A DNA stretch of 64,000 bases from Streptomyces sp. SDr-06 (GTDB lineage Bacteria; Actinomycetota; Actinomycetes; Streptomycetales; Streptomycetaceae). The notes below the pieces were generated by a model. The model had not been told where the DNA came from, did not search any database, and saw only the letters and a list, made by a program, of their open reading frames with translations. Shown here in pieces: positions 8,163-18,168 of the stretch. Each line of letters starts with the position of its first letter. The first letter of the stretch is position 1. The stretch covers positions 496,001 through 560,000 of the forward strand of contig NZ_QOLA01000001.1 of assembly GCF_003324565.1 (NCBI RefSeq), given 5' to 3'. The translations under genes were made by a program, and so were the position numbers.

Positions 8163-9284
8163 TCAGACGCCGACGGCTTCCTCGACCTCCTCTTCCTCCT
8201 CGGCCGCTTCGGCCAGGGCCGCGCCGGACGGCGCCGCCGTGGCGGGCGCCGCCCCGGCGGGGGCGGCGGCCGGGGCCCGGCGGCGTTCGGCGAGACCGGC
8301 GACGGCCAGCACGGCGAGACCGAGGACCAGCCAGGCGGCGAGCACCCAGACGTTGCGGGCGAGGTCGTGGCCGCCGAAGTAGACCAGGTCACGGATGCCC
8401 TCGACGAGGCCCGCGCCGTTCCAGAAGGCGTGCAGGCCGCCGAAGAAGCCGTTCTGCAGCTCGGGGCGGAACAGGCCGCCGGAGCTCGTGAAGTTGAGCA
8501 TCACGAAGAGCACCATCACGGCGAGCGTGGTCCAGCGCTTGAGGAAGGTGTGGAGCCCGACGCCGAGGAAGAGGATGCCCGCCGAGTACAGCCAGGACAT
8601 CGCCCACACGCCCCACAGGCCGTGGTCGACGAGGTGGAACAGCGGGCCCGCGAAGGCCGCGCCGATCACCGAGACCGCGAGGGACACCCCGGCCACCAGC
8701 ACCGCCCGCAGCCTCAGCGAGAGCCCGGCGCCGGCCGCGCCGAGGGCGGCGACGGAGGCGTACGAGCCGATGCTCACGGCGATGAGCAGGAAGAAGATGC
8801 CCGATCCGGTGGGGTCGCCGGAGACCGGCGGCACGACGTCGGTGATCTTCAGAGGGACGCCGTGAGCCCCGGCCACCGGGGTGAAGACCTTCTCGACGGC
8901 GGTGGCGCTCATGTCGGAGCCGGCCGAGGCGACGATGAGTTCGGGCGCCTTCGCGCTGAGGACGTAGGCACCCGTGATGTCGCGGTGCTTGAGCTGGTCG
9001 ACGGCGGTGGCGCGGTCGGCGACCGTGCGCACGTCCAGCTTGTCGCCCGCCTTGTCCTTCACGGTCTGCGCGAACACCTTGGCCTCCGGGCCCGCCCCGA
9101 CGACCGCGACCGGCAGGTGGTGCGGCTCCGGGGTGGCGAAGGCCCCCAGGTAGGCGAGTCCCATGCCGAGGCACATCAGCAGCGGGGTGATCAGGTGCGT
9201 GAGGACGTGCCGCAGCGCGGGGTTCGACGGCGCCGTACGCACGTCGACCGGCGCGACACGGCCGGCCTTGTGGCCTCCGGACAT
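8163..9284 (-). CDS. DUF3533/ABC-2-type membrane protein
   Basis: A 373-residue integral membrane protein: one N-terminal helix (HLITPLLMCLGMGLAYLGAF), an extracytoplasmic domain of about 130 residues, then five helices from about residue 175, and an acidic, Ala-rich tail (AEEEEEVEEAVGV). This is the layout of YhgE/Pip-like DUF3533 proteins, related to ABC-2 permeases, often involved in export or stress tolerance but without a defined substrate. AAGGGTCC precedes ATG 9284. The promoter region carries overlapping palindromes of the same type as those in front of the marR gene at 17673, suggesting repression by a MarR protein. A terminator follows. Confidence 0.8.
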   Translation of the reverse strand: MSGGHKAGRVAPVDVRTAPSNPALRHVLTHLITPLLMCLGMGLAYLGAFATPEPHHLPVAVVGAGPEAKVFAQTVKDKAGDKLDVRTVADRATAVDQLKHRDITGAYVLSAKAPELIVASAGSDMSATAVEKVFTPVAGAHGVPLKITDVVPPVSGDPTGSGIFFLLIAVSIGSYASVAALGAAGAGLSLRLRAVLVAGVSLAVSVIGAAFAGPLFHLVDHGLWGVWAMSWLYSAGILFLGVGLHTFLKRWTTLAVMVLFVMLNFTSSGGLFRPELQNGFFGGLHAFWNGAGLVEGIRDLVYFGGHDLARNVWVLAAWLVLGLAVLAVAGLAERRRAPAAAPAGAAPATAAPSGAALAEAAEEEEEVEEAVGV

Positions 9285-9343
9285 GACAGGACCCTTCTGA
9301 CCGGGCCGCGGCCGAGGCGGCCGCGCGATCGATGGTTGGCTTT

Positions 9344-9372
9344 TACAACTTCTATGAGTTGTACTATACAAG
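9344..9372 (-). promoter_or_regulatory. overlapping MarR-type operator palindromes
   Basis: In an A+T-rich island of the 315-bp gap before the DUF3533 gene: TACAACT-N6-AGTTGTA (9344-9363) overlaps GTTGTA-CTA-TACAA (9358-9371). The second dyad matches GTTGTA-TTC-TACAAC before the marR gene at 17673. The site is 60 to 88 bp before ATG 9284, where -35/-10 elements would lie (TTGTATAG on the minus strand). Nothing else was recognised in 9373-9599. Confidence 0.6.
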
Positions 9373-9599
9373 CATTCCTCGGGAGGTGCCACCAAGGTGG
9401 CGACCGGAGCCCCGCCGCGGTCGGGCGGGGCCATGGATCGCCCGGGCGCACGGTGGCCGAGCTGCCGTCGGCGGCCCGGTGGTCACCCGGGTGGCTCGCG
9501 TGCGGTGGTGGCCGGGCGCCCCGCGAGCCGAGACTGGTGAGGGCTGCCGGATCGGACCGCGCGGCGTGCGAGCCACTGGTCGCAACCCAGGAGGTAGCC

Positions 9600-10115
9600 G
9601 TGGTCGACAGTGAGGCGTGGGGGGACGACGTCTACCAGCCCGACGGCTCCGAGGTGCAGGACGACGAGGGCATCCTGAGCACCGAGGACACCCTCGACGA
9701 CGGTCCGGCGGAGCCCCTCGACGCCGGGTACTCACCGCCGGAGCGGCCGTGGGCCGTGGAGCGCCCCGGGGTGACCGCCGCCGAACGCCTGCGCGGCGAG
9801 GGCCTGGAGCGGCGCCTGGCCGATGAGGTCCCCGAGGTGGCCGTGGCCGACGGCGACGGTGTGGGCGACACCTGGGACACCGACGGCGAGCCCCGCGACA
9901 ACGAGGTGGGCGGCGCCCGCGCGGGGCGCCTCGTGGCCCCCGACGAGGGCGCGCACCCGGACGACGAGACCCGGATGCTCGCCACGGACGTCGGCATCGA
10001 CGGTGCCGCGTCGTCGGCGGAGGAGGCGGCCATGCACATCGTCGACGAGGACGACCTCGACCGCCTCGACGACTTCCAGGACCCCGCCGCCACCGAGCCG
10101 GACGAAACCCGCTGA
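9600..10115 (+). CDS. DUF5709 family acidic protein
   Basis: A 171-residue, very acidic soluble protein. The motifs [23 protein letters not shown] and [15 protein letters not shown] are diagnostic for DUF5709, an actinobacterial family of unknown function. GTG 9600 follows AGGAGG with a 5-nt spacer; the much longer open frame upstream is antisense to the DUF3533 gene and not real. The C-terminal half ends with an acidic helix ([18 protein letters not shown]). It is followed 19 nt later by an L31 gene on the same strand, so the two are probably cotranscribed. Confidence 0.82.
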   Translation: MVDSEAWGDDVYQPDGSEVQDDEGILSTEDTLDDGPAEPLDAGYSPPERPWAVERPGVTAAERLRGEGLERRLADEVPEVAVADGDGVGDTWDTDGEPRDNEVGGARAGRLVAPDEGAHPDDETRMLATDVGIDGAASSAEEAAMHIVDEDDLDRLDDFQDPAATEPDETR

Positions 10116-10134
10116 CCCCCACCCCGGAGTCCTC

Positions 10135-10383
10135 ATGCAGCGTGACAAGCAGCCCCCGTACCAGCCCGTCGTCTTCCGTGACCGGGCGGCCGGGTTCGCC
10201 TTCCTGACCCGGTCGACCGCCACCAGCGAGGAGACCATCGACTGGGACGACGGGAACACCTACCCGGTCATCGACGTGGAGATCTCCGCCAAGAGCCACC
10301 CCTTCTACACCGGTACGGCCCGGACCGTGGACACCGAGGGGCGGATCGCCCGCTTCGAGCGCCGCTACGAGGGCAAGGAATGA
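10135..10383 (+). CDS. rpmE2: 50S ribosomal protein L31 type B (zinc-free)
   Basis: An 82-residue L31 protein with [14 protein letters not shown] at the N-terminus and [13 protein letters not shown] [11 protein letters not shown] in the middle, the hallmark of bacterial L31. It has no CxxC motifs, so it is the zinc-independent (C-minus) paralogue that replaces the zinc-binding L31 when zinc is scarce. In streptomycetes such genes are normally under Zur. I saw no good Zur box upstream, and the gene sits 19 nt behind the DUF5709 gene. GGAG precedes ATG 10135. Its stop overlaps the next start (ATGA). Confidence 0.9.
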   Translation: MQRDKQPPYQPVVFRDRAAGFAFLTRSTATSEETIDWDDGNTYPVIDVEISAKSHPFYTGTARTVDTEGRIARFERRYEGKE

Positions 10384-10751
10384 CCCCGAAACGGCTGCTG
10401 CCCGTCTCGCTGATGCTGCTGAGCGCGCTCACCGTGCCCACGGCCGCCGCGGCCGCCCAGCAGAGCAGCGAGCCGGCGCTCCATGTGCGCACCACCCGGT
10501 GGCAGACGGGCAGCACGTACTACGTCGACGGCGTCGCCTGGACCCCGCGCGCCGTCGTGCGCACCTTCGTGGAGGGCTGGCAGAAGGCGCCGCGCACCCG
10601 CCAGTGGAGCCGCGACACGGCCGACGCGCGCGGCAACTTCTCCTTCCAGTTCTACGTCCCGCACGACGCGAACGAACACGGTCAGCTGAGGCTGCGCATG
10701 GTGGACGCCGCGACGGGCCGCCGGGGCGAGATGTCGATCCCGCTGCCGTAG
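10380..10751 (+). CDS. small secreted protein
   Basis: A 123-residue protein with a Sec signal peptide (basic MTPKR, hydrophobic [14 protein letters not shown], Ala-rich cleavage region near residue 26). The mature part of about 97 residues contains [21 protein letters not shown] and [16 protein letters not shown], suggesting a small beta-rich extracellular domain. No family is recognised. The start codon overlaps the L31 stop (ATGA), so translation is coupled; this tie to L31 is odd and may only be positional. Confidence 0.7.
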   Translation: MTPKRLLPVSLMLLSALTVPTAAAAAQQSSEPALHVRTTRWQTGSTYYVDGVAWTPRAVVRTFVEGWQKAPRTRQWSRDTADARGNFSFQFYVPHDANEHGQLRLRMVDAATGRRGEMSIPLP

Positions 10752-10958
10752 CGGACCGCTGGACCCGCTGCCGGGCGGCACCCCCCGCGGCGGACGCCCG
10801 CTCATGTGCTCGTCCTTGGGCCTCCTGGCCGAACGCGGGCCACCCGCAGCGGGGAACCCGCCCGGCATCTTGGCCGCCGCCTCCCCGCGACGCCGTCGCG
10901 GGCCGCGGCGGCCTGGCACCCTCGGCGCACGTTGATCCGTGCCGTCGTGAGGAATGCC

Positions 10959-11849
10959 ATGCGCCACCGCACCGCTGTGTCCACCGTCGTCAGCGCGCTC
11001 TGCGGGGCCCTCGCCCTCGCGCTGCCCGCCCGCGCCGCGGCGGCCGGACCGGCCGGGCCCGTCATCGTCTTCGGCCACCGCGGCGCCTCGGCCTACGCTC
11101 CGGAGAACACCCTCAGCTCCGTCCAGCGGGCCGCCGATCTCGGCGTCCGGTGGGTGGAGAACGACGTCCAGCGCACCCGCGACGGCGCGCTCGTGGTCAT
11201 CCACGACACCACGCTGGCCCGCACCACCGACGCCAAGCGGCGCTACCCCGAGCGGGCCCCCTGGGCGGTGGGTTCGTTCACCCTGGCCGAGATCAAGAAG
11301 CTCGACGCGGGCAGCTGGTTCAACCCGCGCTTCCGGGGCGAGCGCATCCCCACCCTGCGGGAGTACCTGAGCCTGCTCGACCACACCGGCCAGGGTCTCC
11401 TGCTCGAACTGAAGCAGCCCGAGCTGTACCCCGGCGTCGAGCGCCAGGCCCTGGACGCGCTGGGCCGGTCCGGCTGGCTCGACCCCGCCCACCTCAACCG
11501 GCGCCTGGTCGTGCAGAGCTTCAGCGCCCCCGCGCTGCGCACCACGCACCGCCTGCGCCCCTCGGTACGCACCGGCTTCCTCGGCAACCCGCCCGTATCC
11601 CAGCTCAAGCAGTACGCCGCCTTCAGCGACGAGATCAACGCCGAGCAGCACACGGTGACTTCGGCGTACGTGAAGGCCGTGCACGCGCTCAAGGGCCCGC
11701 ACCGGGTGGGCCTGCGGCTCAACACCTGGACCGTCGACAGCGCGCCCGCCGCCACCCGGCTGGTGGGCCTCGGCGTGGACGGCATCATCACCAACCGGCC
11801 GGACGTGATCGCCAAGGCGCTGCGTCCGCGCACGTCACAACCCGCCTGA
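10959..11849 (+). CDS. secreted glycerophosphodiester phosphodiesterase
   Basis: A 296-residue enzyme with a signal peptide ending in ALPARAAAA (about residue 28). It has the GDPD motifs: GHRGASAYAPENTL (catalytic His and metal ligands), VENDVQRTRDG, VIHDTTLARTTD, LLLELKQ, and the C-terminal NTWTVD...GVDGIITNRPD. The enzyme releases glycerol 3-phosphate and an alcohol from glycerophosphodiesters outside the cell. ATG 10959 is taken because of GAGGA before it and because the signal peptide begins there. It lies 82 bp before the dihydroxyacetone kinase operon, so both concern glycerol-type carbon, though a shared transcript is not shown. Confidence 0.92.
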   Translation: MRHRTAVSTVVSALCGALALALPARAAAAGPAGPVIVFGHRGASAYAPENTLSSVQRAADLGVRWVENDVQRTRDGALVVIHDTTLARTTDAKRRYPERAPWAVGSFTLAEIKKLDAGSWFNPRFRGERIPTLREYLSLLDHTGQGLLLELKQPELYPGVERQALDALGRSGWLDPAHLNRRLVVQSFSAPALRTTHRLRPSVRTGFLGNPPVSQLKQYAAFSDEINAEQHTVTSAYVKAVHALKGPHRVGLRLNTWTVDSAPAATRLVGLGVDGIITNRPDVIAKALRPRTSQPA

Positions 11850-11931
11850 CCGCACTTCGGCTGCCCGGGCCGCGGGGCGTCGCGTGATACTGGGGCCGTC
11901 ACACTCCGCACGCCTCGCCCTGGAGGTCATG

Positions 11932-12924
11932 GTGAACATGCTCATCAACGTGCCCGAGACCGTCGTAGCGGACGCGCTGCGCGGCATCGCGGCCGCGCAT
12001 CCCTCGCTCACGGTCGACGTCGACAACCGGGTGGTCGTCCGGCGGGACGCCCCGGTGGCCGGGAAGGTGGGCCTCGTATCGGGCGGCGGGTCGGGCCACG
12101 AGCCGTTGCACGCGGGGTTCGTCGGGCCGGGGATGCTGTCGGCGGCCTGTCCCGGGGAGGTGTTCACCTCGCCGGTGCCGGACCAGATGGTGCGGGCGGC
12201 GGCGGCCGTGGACGGCGGCGCCGGAGTGCTGTTCGTCGTCAAGAACTACACCGGGGACGTCCTCAACTTCGACATGGCGGCGGAGCTCGCCGAGGACGAG
12301 GGCGTGCGGATCGCCAAGGTCCTCATCGACGACGACGTGGCGGTGACCGACAGCCTCTACACCGCGGGGCGGCGCGGCACCGGCGCGACGCTGTTCGTCG
12401 AGAAGATCGCGGGCGCGGCCGCCGCCGAGGGCGCGCCGCTGGAGCGGGTGGAGGCGATCGCCCGCCAGGTGAACGGGGCCTCGCGCAGCTTCGGGGTGGC
12501 CCTGTCGGCCTGCTCGACCCCCGCCAAGGGCAGCCCGACCTTCGAACTGCCGCCGGGCGAGCTGGAGTTGGGGGTGGGCATCCATGGCGAGCCGGGGCGC
12601 GAACGGCGGGCCATGATGACCGCCCGCGAGATCGCCGACTACGCCGTGCACGTGGTCCTGGAGGACCTGCGGCCCACCAGCCCCGTCCTGCTCCTGGTCA
12701 ACGGAATGGGGGCCACTCCCCTGCTCGAACTGTACGGATTCAACGCCGAGGTGCACCGGGTGCTCGCCGAGCGGGGCGTTCCGGTGGCCCGTACGCTCGT
12801 GGGGAACTACGTGACCTCGCTGGACATGGCGGGCTGTTCGGTGACGCTGTGTCAGGTCGACGAGGAGCTGCTGCGGCTGTGGGACGCCCCGGTCGACACG
12901 CCCGCGCTGCGGTGGGGTTGCTGA
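11932..12924 (+). CDS. dhaK: dihydroxyacetone kinase subunit DhaK
   Basis: A 330-residue subunit that binds dihydroxyacetone covalently and receives phosphate from DhaL-ADP/ATP, giving dihydroxyacetone phosphate. Visible motifs are LINVPETVV at the start, GLVSGGGSGHEPLHAGFVG, CPGEVFTSPVPDQM, VKNYTGDVLNFD, and GIHGEPG, which holds the His that forms the hemiaminal with the substrate. The Shine-Dalgarno TGGAGG is too close to ATG 11929, so GTG 11932 (5 nt) or ATG 11938 is more likely. First gene of a three-gene operon; DhaL follows after 4 nt. Confidence 0.92.
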   Translation: MNMLINVPETVVADALRGIAAAHPSLTVDVDNRVVVRRDAPVAGKVGLVSGGGSGHEPLHAGFVGPGMLSAACPGEVFTSPVPDQMVRAAAAVDGGAGVLFVVKNYTGDVLNFDMAAELAEDEGVRIAKVLIDDDVAVTDSLYTAGRRGTGATLFVEKIAGAAAAEGAPLERVEAIARQVNGASRSFGVALSACSTPAKGSPTFELPPGELELGVGIHGEPGRERRAMMTAREIADYAVHVVLEDLRPTSPVLLLVNGMGATPLLELYGFNAEVHRVLAERGVPVARTLVGNYVTSLDMAGCSVTLCQVDEELLRLWDAPVDTPALRWGC

Positions 12925-12928
12925 ACCG

Positions 12929-13543
12929 ATGCCTGAGGGAGAGCTCGTGCTCGACGCCGCGTTCATGTGCCGCTGGATGTCCGCCACCGCCGCCGCGGTC
13001 GACCGGGAGGCGGCCCGGCTGACCGATCTCGACTCCGCGATCGGCGACGCCGACCACGGAGCCAATCTGCAGCGCGGCTTCACCGCCGTGACCGCCGTGC
13101 TCGACAAGGAGGCGCCGCCCACCCCCGGCGCCGTACTCGCCCTCGCCGGGCGGCAGTTGATCTCCACGGTCGGGGGCGCGTCGGGGCCGCTGTACGGGAC
13201 GCTGCTGCGGCGTACGGGCAAGGCGCTCGGGGACGCCGGCGAGGTCAGCCGGGAGCAGCTGGCCGAGGCGCTGGGCGCCGGGGTCGCGGCCGTCGCCCAG
13301 CTGGGCGGGGCGGCGGCCGGGGACAAGACGATGCTGGACGCGCTGCTGCCCGCGGTCGAGGCGCTCGGCGAGTCCTTCGGGGCGGCGGCCGAGGCGGCCG
13401 GGGCCGGGGCGCTCGCGACCGTGCCGCTGCGCGCCCGCAAGGGGCGGGCCAGCTATCTCGGCGAACGGTCCGAGGGCCACCAGGATCCGGGGGCGGCATC
13501 GTCGGCGCTGCTGATCGGCGCGCTGGCGGAGGCGGCCGCGTGA
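12929..13543 (+). CDS. dhaL: dihydroxyacetone kinase subunit DhaL
   Basis: A 204-residue ADP-binding subunit. It carries the Mg-nucleotide motif IGDADHGANLQRGF (residues 38-51), GGASGPLYGT, DKTMLDALLPA and the end motif ARKGRASYLGERSEGHQDPG. In PTS-type kinases DhaL holds ADP permanently as a cofactor that is rephosphorylated by DhaM. It starts 4 nt after dhaK and overlaps dhaM by 4 nt (GTGA), so the operon is tightly coupled. Confidence 0.92.
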   Translation: MPEGELVLDAAFMCRWMSATAAAVDREAARLTDLDSAIGDADHGANLQRGFTAVTAVLDKEAPPTPGAVLALAGRQLISTVGGASGPLYGTLLRRTGKALGDAGEVSREQLAEALGAGVAAVAQLGGAAAGDKTMLDALLPAVEALGESFGAAAEAAGAGALATVPLRARKGRASYLGERSEGHQDPGAASSALLIGALAEAAA

Positions 13544-13953
13544 GCGGCGCGGCGCCGCTGGTCGGGGTGGTGCTCGTCTCGCACAGCGCGGCGGTCGCGG
13601 CCGCCGTCGCCGAGCTGGCCGAGGGGCTCGCGGGCGGCGGCGCCACCGCCCCCGTCGCACCGGCGGGCGGCCTGCCCGGCGGGGGCCTGGGCACCAGTGA
13701 GGAACTCATCGTGCGGGCGGCCGGGTCGGTGGACCGGGGCGCGGGCGTGGCCGTCCTGGTGGACCTGGGCAGCGCCGTCCTCACCGTCAAGGCACTGCTG
13801 GCCGAAGGCGACGAACTCCCGCCCGGGACAAGGCTGTTGGACGCCCCGTTCGTGGAGGGCGCGGTGGCGGCGGTCGTCAGCGCGTCGGCGGGCGCGGACC
13901 TGGACGCCGTGGAGGCGGCGGCGACGGAGGCGTACGGCTACCGGAAGGTGTGA
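13540..13953 (+). CDS. dhaM: PTS-dependent dihydroxyacetone kinase phosphotransferase DhaM
   Basis: A 137-residue EIIA-mannose-type domain. GVVLVSHSAAVAAAVAEL holds the phosphorylatable His (residue about 15), and VLVDLGSAVLTVKAL matches the conserved core. DhaM passes phosphate from HPr to DhaL-ADP. It is a single-domain form, without the fused HPr and EI-like domains of the E. coli protein. GTG 13540 overlaps the dhaL stop. Its presence shows the kinase uses PEP via the PTS rather than ATP. Confidence 0.9.
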   Translation: MSGAAPLVGVVLVSHSAAVAAAVAELAEGLAGGGATAPVAPAGGLPGGGLGTSEELIVRAAGSVDRGAGVAVLVDLGSAVLTVKALLAEGDELPPGTRLLDAPFVEGAVAAVVSASAGADLDAVEAAATEAYGYRKV

Positions 13954-14071
13954 GCGGCGGGCCACCGCGTGAGGGGAGGAGAGGCAGGCGGGTCGCCCTC
14001 GGCACGCCGATCCTGCTCGCGGTGCCGCGGCCTCGTCGTCCGGCTGTCGCCGCCGCCCGGGCGGCGCCATC

Positions 14072-14872
14072 ATGAGGGGCATGAGCGCCTTCAACGATGC
14101 CGGTGGGAGCGGCGGGCCCTCCCTCTCCCCGCTGCCGGAGGACTGGGGACGGGCCCTGGCCGTGGTGGCGCACCCGGACGACATCGAGTACGGCACGGCG
14201 TCGGCGGTCGCCCGCTGGACGGCGCAGGGCAAACAGGTGGGCTATCTGCTTGCGACGCGCGGGGAGGCGGGCATCGACGGCGTGCCGCCGGACCGGGCGG
14301 CGCCGCTGCGCGAGGCCGAGGAGCGGGCCGGGGCGCGCGAGGTCGGGGTCACGGACGTGGAGTTCCTCGGCCATCGTGACGGGGTCGTCGAGTACGGGCC
14401 TGCCCTGCGGCGCGACATCGTGCGGGCCATCCGCCGGTTCCGGCCGGACGTGATCGTGTCGGGGGCGTACACGGTGCGGATGATCGGCGGGCTGGTCAAT
14501 CAGGCCGATCACCGGGCGGTCGGGCTCGCGGCGCTGGACGCGGCGCGCGACGCCGGGAACCGCTGGATCTTCCCCGAGCTGACCGAGGAGGGTCTTGAGC
14601 CGTGGCCCGGGGTGCGGTTCGTGGCGTTCGCCGGGGCCGAGCGGCCCACGCACGGGGTGGATGTGACCGGCGCCCCGCTGGAGCGCGGCATCGCCTCGCT
14701 TGCCGCGCACGCCGAGTACACCAAGGGGCTCGGCGCGGACGCGGACGCCTTCGCCCCGCGGCCCTTCCTGACCTGGATCGCGCGGGCGGCGGGCCCGGCC
14801 CTCGGGGTGGAGGCGGCCGTGCTCTTCGACGTCCACCAGCTCGCCCCCGAGGGTCCGCCGCCCTGGGTGTGA
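14072..14872 (+). CDS. PIG-L family deacetylase
   Basis: A 266-residue protein of the LmbE/PIG-L zinc-dependent N-acetylhexosamine deacetylase family. VVAHPDDIEYG (about residues 33-43) is the zinc motif, followed by LATRGEAGIDG, REAEERAGAREVGV and VEFLGHRDG; a distal NQADHRAVG supplies a further zinc ligand. Family members act in mycothiol, bacillithiol or glycolipid paths. Mycothiol deacetylase genes look different, so the substrate is open. ATG 14072 and ATG 14081 are both possible. It is read just before the reductase but separated from it by a dedicated promoter. Confidence 0.88.
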   Translation: MRGMSAFNDAGGSGGPSLSPLPEDWGRALAVVAHPDDIEYGTASAVARWTAQGKQVGYLLATRGEAGIDGVPPDRAAPLREAEERAGAREVGVTDVEFLGHRDGVVEYGPALRRDIVRAIRRFRPDVIVSGAYTVRMIGGLVNQADHRAVGLAALDAARDAGNRWIFPELTEEGLEPWPGVRFVAFAGAERPTHGVDVTGAPLERGIASLAAHAEYTKGLGADADAFAPRPFLTWIARAAGPALGVEAAVLFDVHQLAPEGPPPWV

Positions 14873-16993
<2,121 letters not shown>

Positions 16994-17021
16994 GCCGGCC
17001 GGGCGAACCTAGGATGCGGTC

Positions 17022-17567
17022 ATGTCCCTCCCGCACGCGATCCTGACCGCCCTGCTCGAGAAACCCTCCTCGGGGCTCGAACTGACCCGCCGCTTCGACA
17101 GGTCGATCGGCTACTTCTGGTCGGCCACGCACCAGCAGATCTACCGCGAGCTGGGGCGTCTTGAGCAGTCCGGGTTCATCCGGGCGCTGCCCACCGCCGC
17201 CCCGGCCCGCGGCCAGAAGAAGGAGTACGAGGTGCTCCCCGCGGGCCGCGCCGAGCTCGCCCAGTGGGCGGCGGCGGGCCAGGACCCCAAGCCCATGCGG
17301 GACCCCCTGCTGCTGCGGATGCGGGCGGCGGCGGTGATCGGAACGGGCGGGCTCCGGGCCGAGCTGGAGCGTCATCTCGCCCTGCACCGCGCCCAGTTGG
17401 AGACGTACCACGGGATCGAGTCGAAGGACTTCCCGCCGGAGCGGGACAGCGAGCAGGACCGGCTGCGCCATCTGGTGCTGCGCGGCGGCATCGAGCTGGA
17501 GACGTTCTGGATCGGCTGGCTGAGCGAGGCGCTCGACACCCTCGGCGAGGAGCCGCCGAAGGGCTGA
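17022..17567 (+). CDS. PadR family transcriptional regulator
   Basis: A 181-residue regulator. The N-terminal winged helix (LPHAILTALLEKPSSGLEL, YFWSATHQQIYRELGRLEQSG) is typical of PadR, and the C-terminal part from about residue 95 is the helical dimerisation domain (PadR C, Vir-type). PadR proteins usually repress an adjacent enzyme or efflux gene until a phenolic or other small molecule binds. It lies 28 nt after the reductase gene. A TAGGAT box 6 nt before ATG 17022 suggests an extra leaderless promoter. The dyad at 14897-14916 is its likely operator. Confidence 0.9.
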   Translation: MSLPHAILTALLEKPSSGLELTRRFDRSIGYFWSATHQQIYRELGRLEQSGFIRALPTAAPARGQKKEYEVLPAGRAELAQWAAAGQDPKPMRDPLLLRMRAAAVIGTGGLRAELERHLALHRAQLETYHGIESKDFPPERDSEQDRLRHLVLRGGIELETFWIGWLSEALDTLGEEPPKG

Positions 17568-17610
17568 GGCCAGGGGCCCGCGGCGTGGCGTTCCGCGCAT
17601 CCCCAACGGC

Positions 17611-17625
17611 GTTGTATTCTACAAC
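17611..17625 (+). promoter_or_regulatory. MarR-type operator
   Basis: Perfect dyad GTTGTA-TTC-TACAAC, 48 nt before the marR start, containing a -10-like TATTCT. It suits autorepression by the MarR protein. The same dyad class occurs at 9358-9371. Confidence 0.65.
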
Positions 17626-17672
17626 TGTCCACCCGGAAGGACCGAGAGGAACCGAGAGGAAGGGGATCAGTC

Positions 17673-18107
17673 GTGCTCAGCCGAGACCAGTCGGTCGTCA
17701 CCATCCAGCGTGAGCTGACCGCGTTCGCCCGGCGCGCCCGGGCCGCCGCCGCCCGGATGCACCCGGAGCTCTCGCTCGTCTCGTTCACCCTGCTCTCCCA
17801 TCTGGAGGACCAGCAGGGCTGCCGGGCGACCGATCTGGCCGCCTACTACATGCTCGACAAGTCGACGATCAGCCGCCAGATCGCCGGACTGGAGAAGCTC
17901 GGCTTCGTGGAACGCATCAGCGATCCCGACGACCACCGCATCCAGGTGCTCCAGCTCACCCCGGCGGGCACCGCGAAGCTTGCCGAGGCGGCCGAGCTGC
18001 GCCGCCAGGCCTTCCACGACCGGCTCGCCGACTGGGCCCCGGAGGACCTCGACCGGTTCGCCGCGTACCTTCTGCGCTACAACAGCCTGGCCGAGAGCGG
18101 CGGTTGA
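17673..18107 (+). CDS. MarR family transcriptional regulator
   Basis: A 144-residue winged-helix repressor. Conserved pieces are LSLVSFTLLSHLEDQQGC in the first half (split: LSLVSFTLLSHLE, DQQGC), YMLDKSTISRQIAGLEKLGFVER (recognition helix region, residues 65-88) and the wing DPDDHRIQVLQLTPAG. MarR dimers repress transport or stress genes and release DNA on ligand or oxidant binding. GTG 17673 has GAGGAAGGGG upstream. The protein has no Cys in the visible DNA-binding core to suggest OhrR-type sensing. A palindrome lies in its promoter. Confidence 0.92.
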   Translation: MLSRDQSVVTIQRELTAFARRARAAAARMHPELSLVSFTLLSHLEDQQGCRATDLAAYYMLDKSTISRQIAGLEKLGFVERISDPDDHRIQVLQLTPAGTAKLAEAAELRRQAFHDRLADWAPEDLDRFAAYLLRYNSLAESGG

Positions 18108-18168
18108 GATGTGCGGCGTCGGCACGCCGGGCCCCGTGGCCCGTCGACGGCGCGCCGCACCATGAGGC

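Noticed and set aside
6288..9599. A very long plus-strand open frame covering the PAP2-kinase, DUF488 and DUF3533 genes
   Set aside because: It is antisense to three genes with clear family motifs; only its last part (from GTG 9600) encodes a recognisable protein (DUF5709). High G+C leaves few stops in shadow frames.
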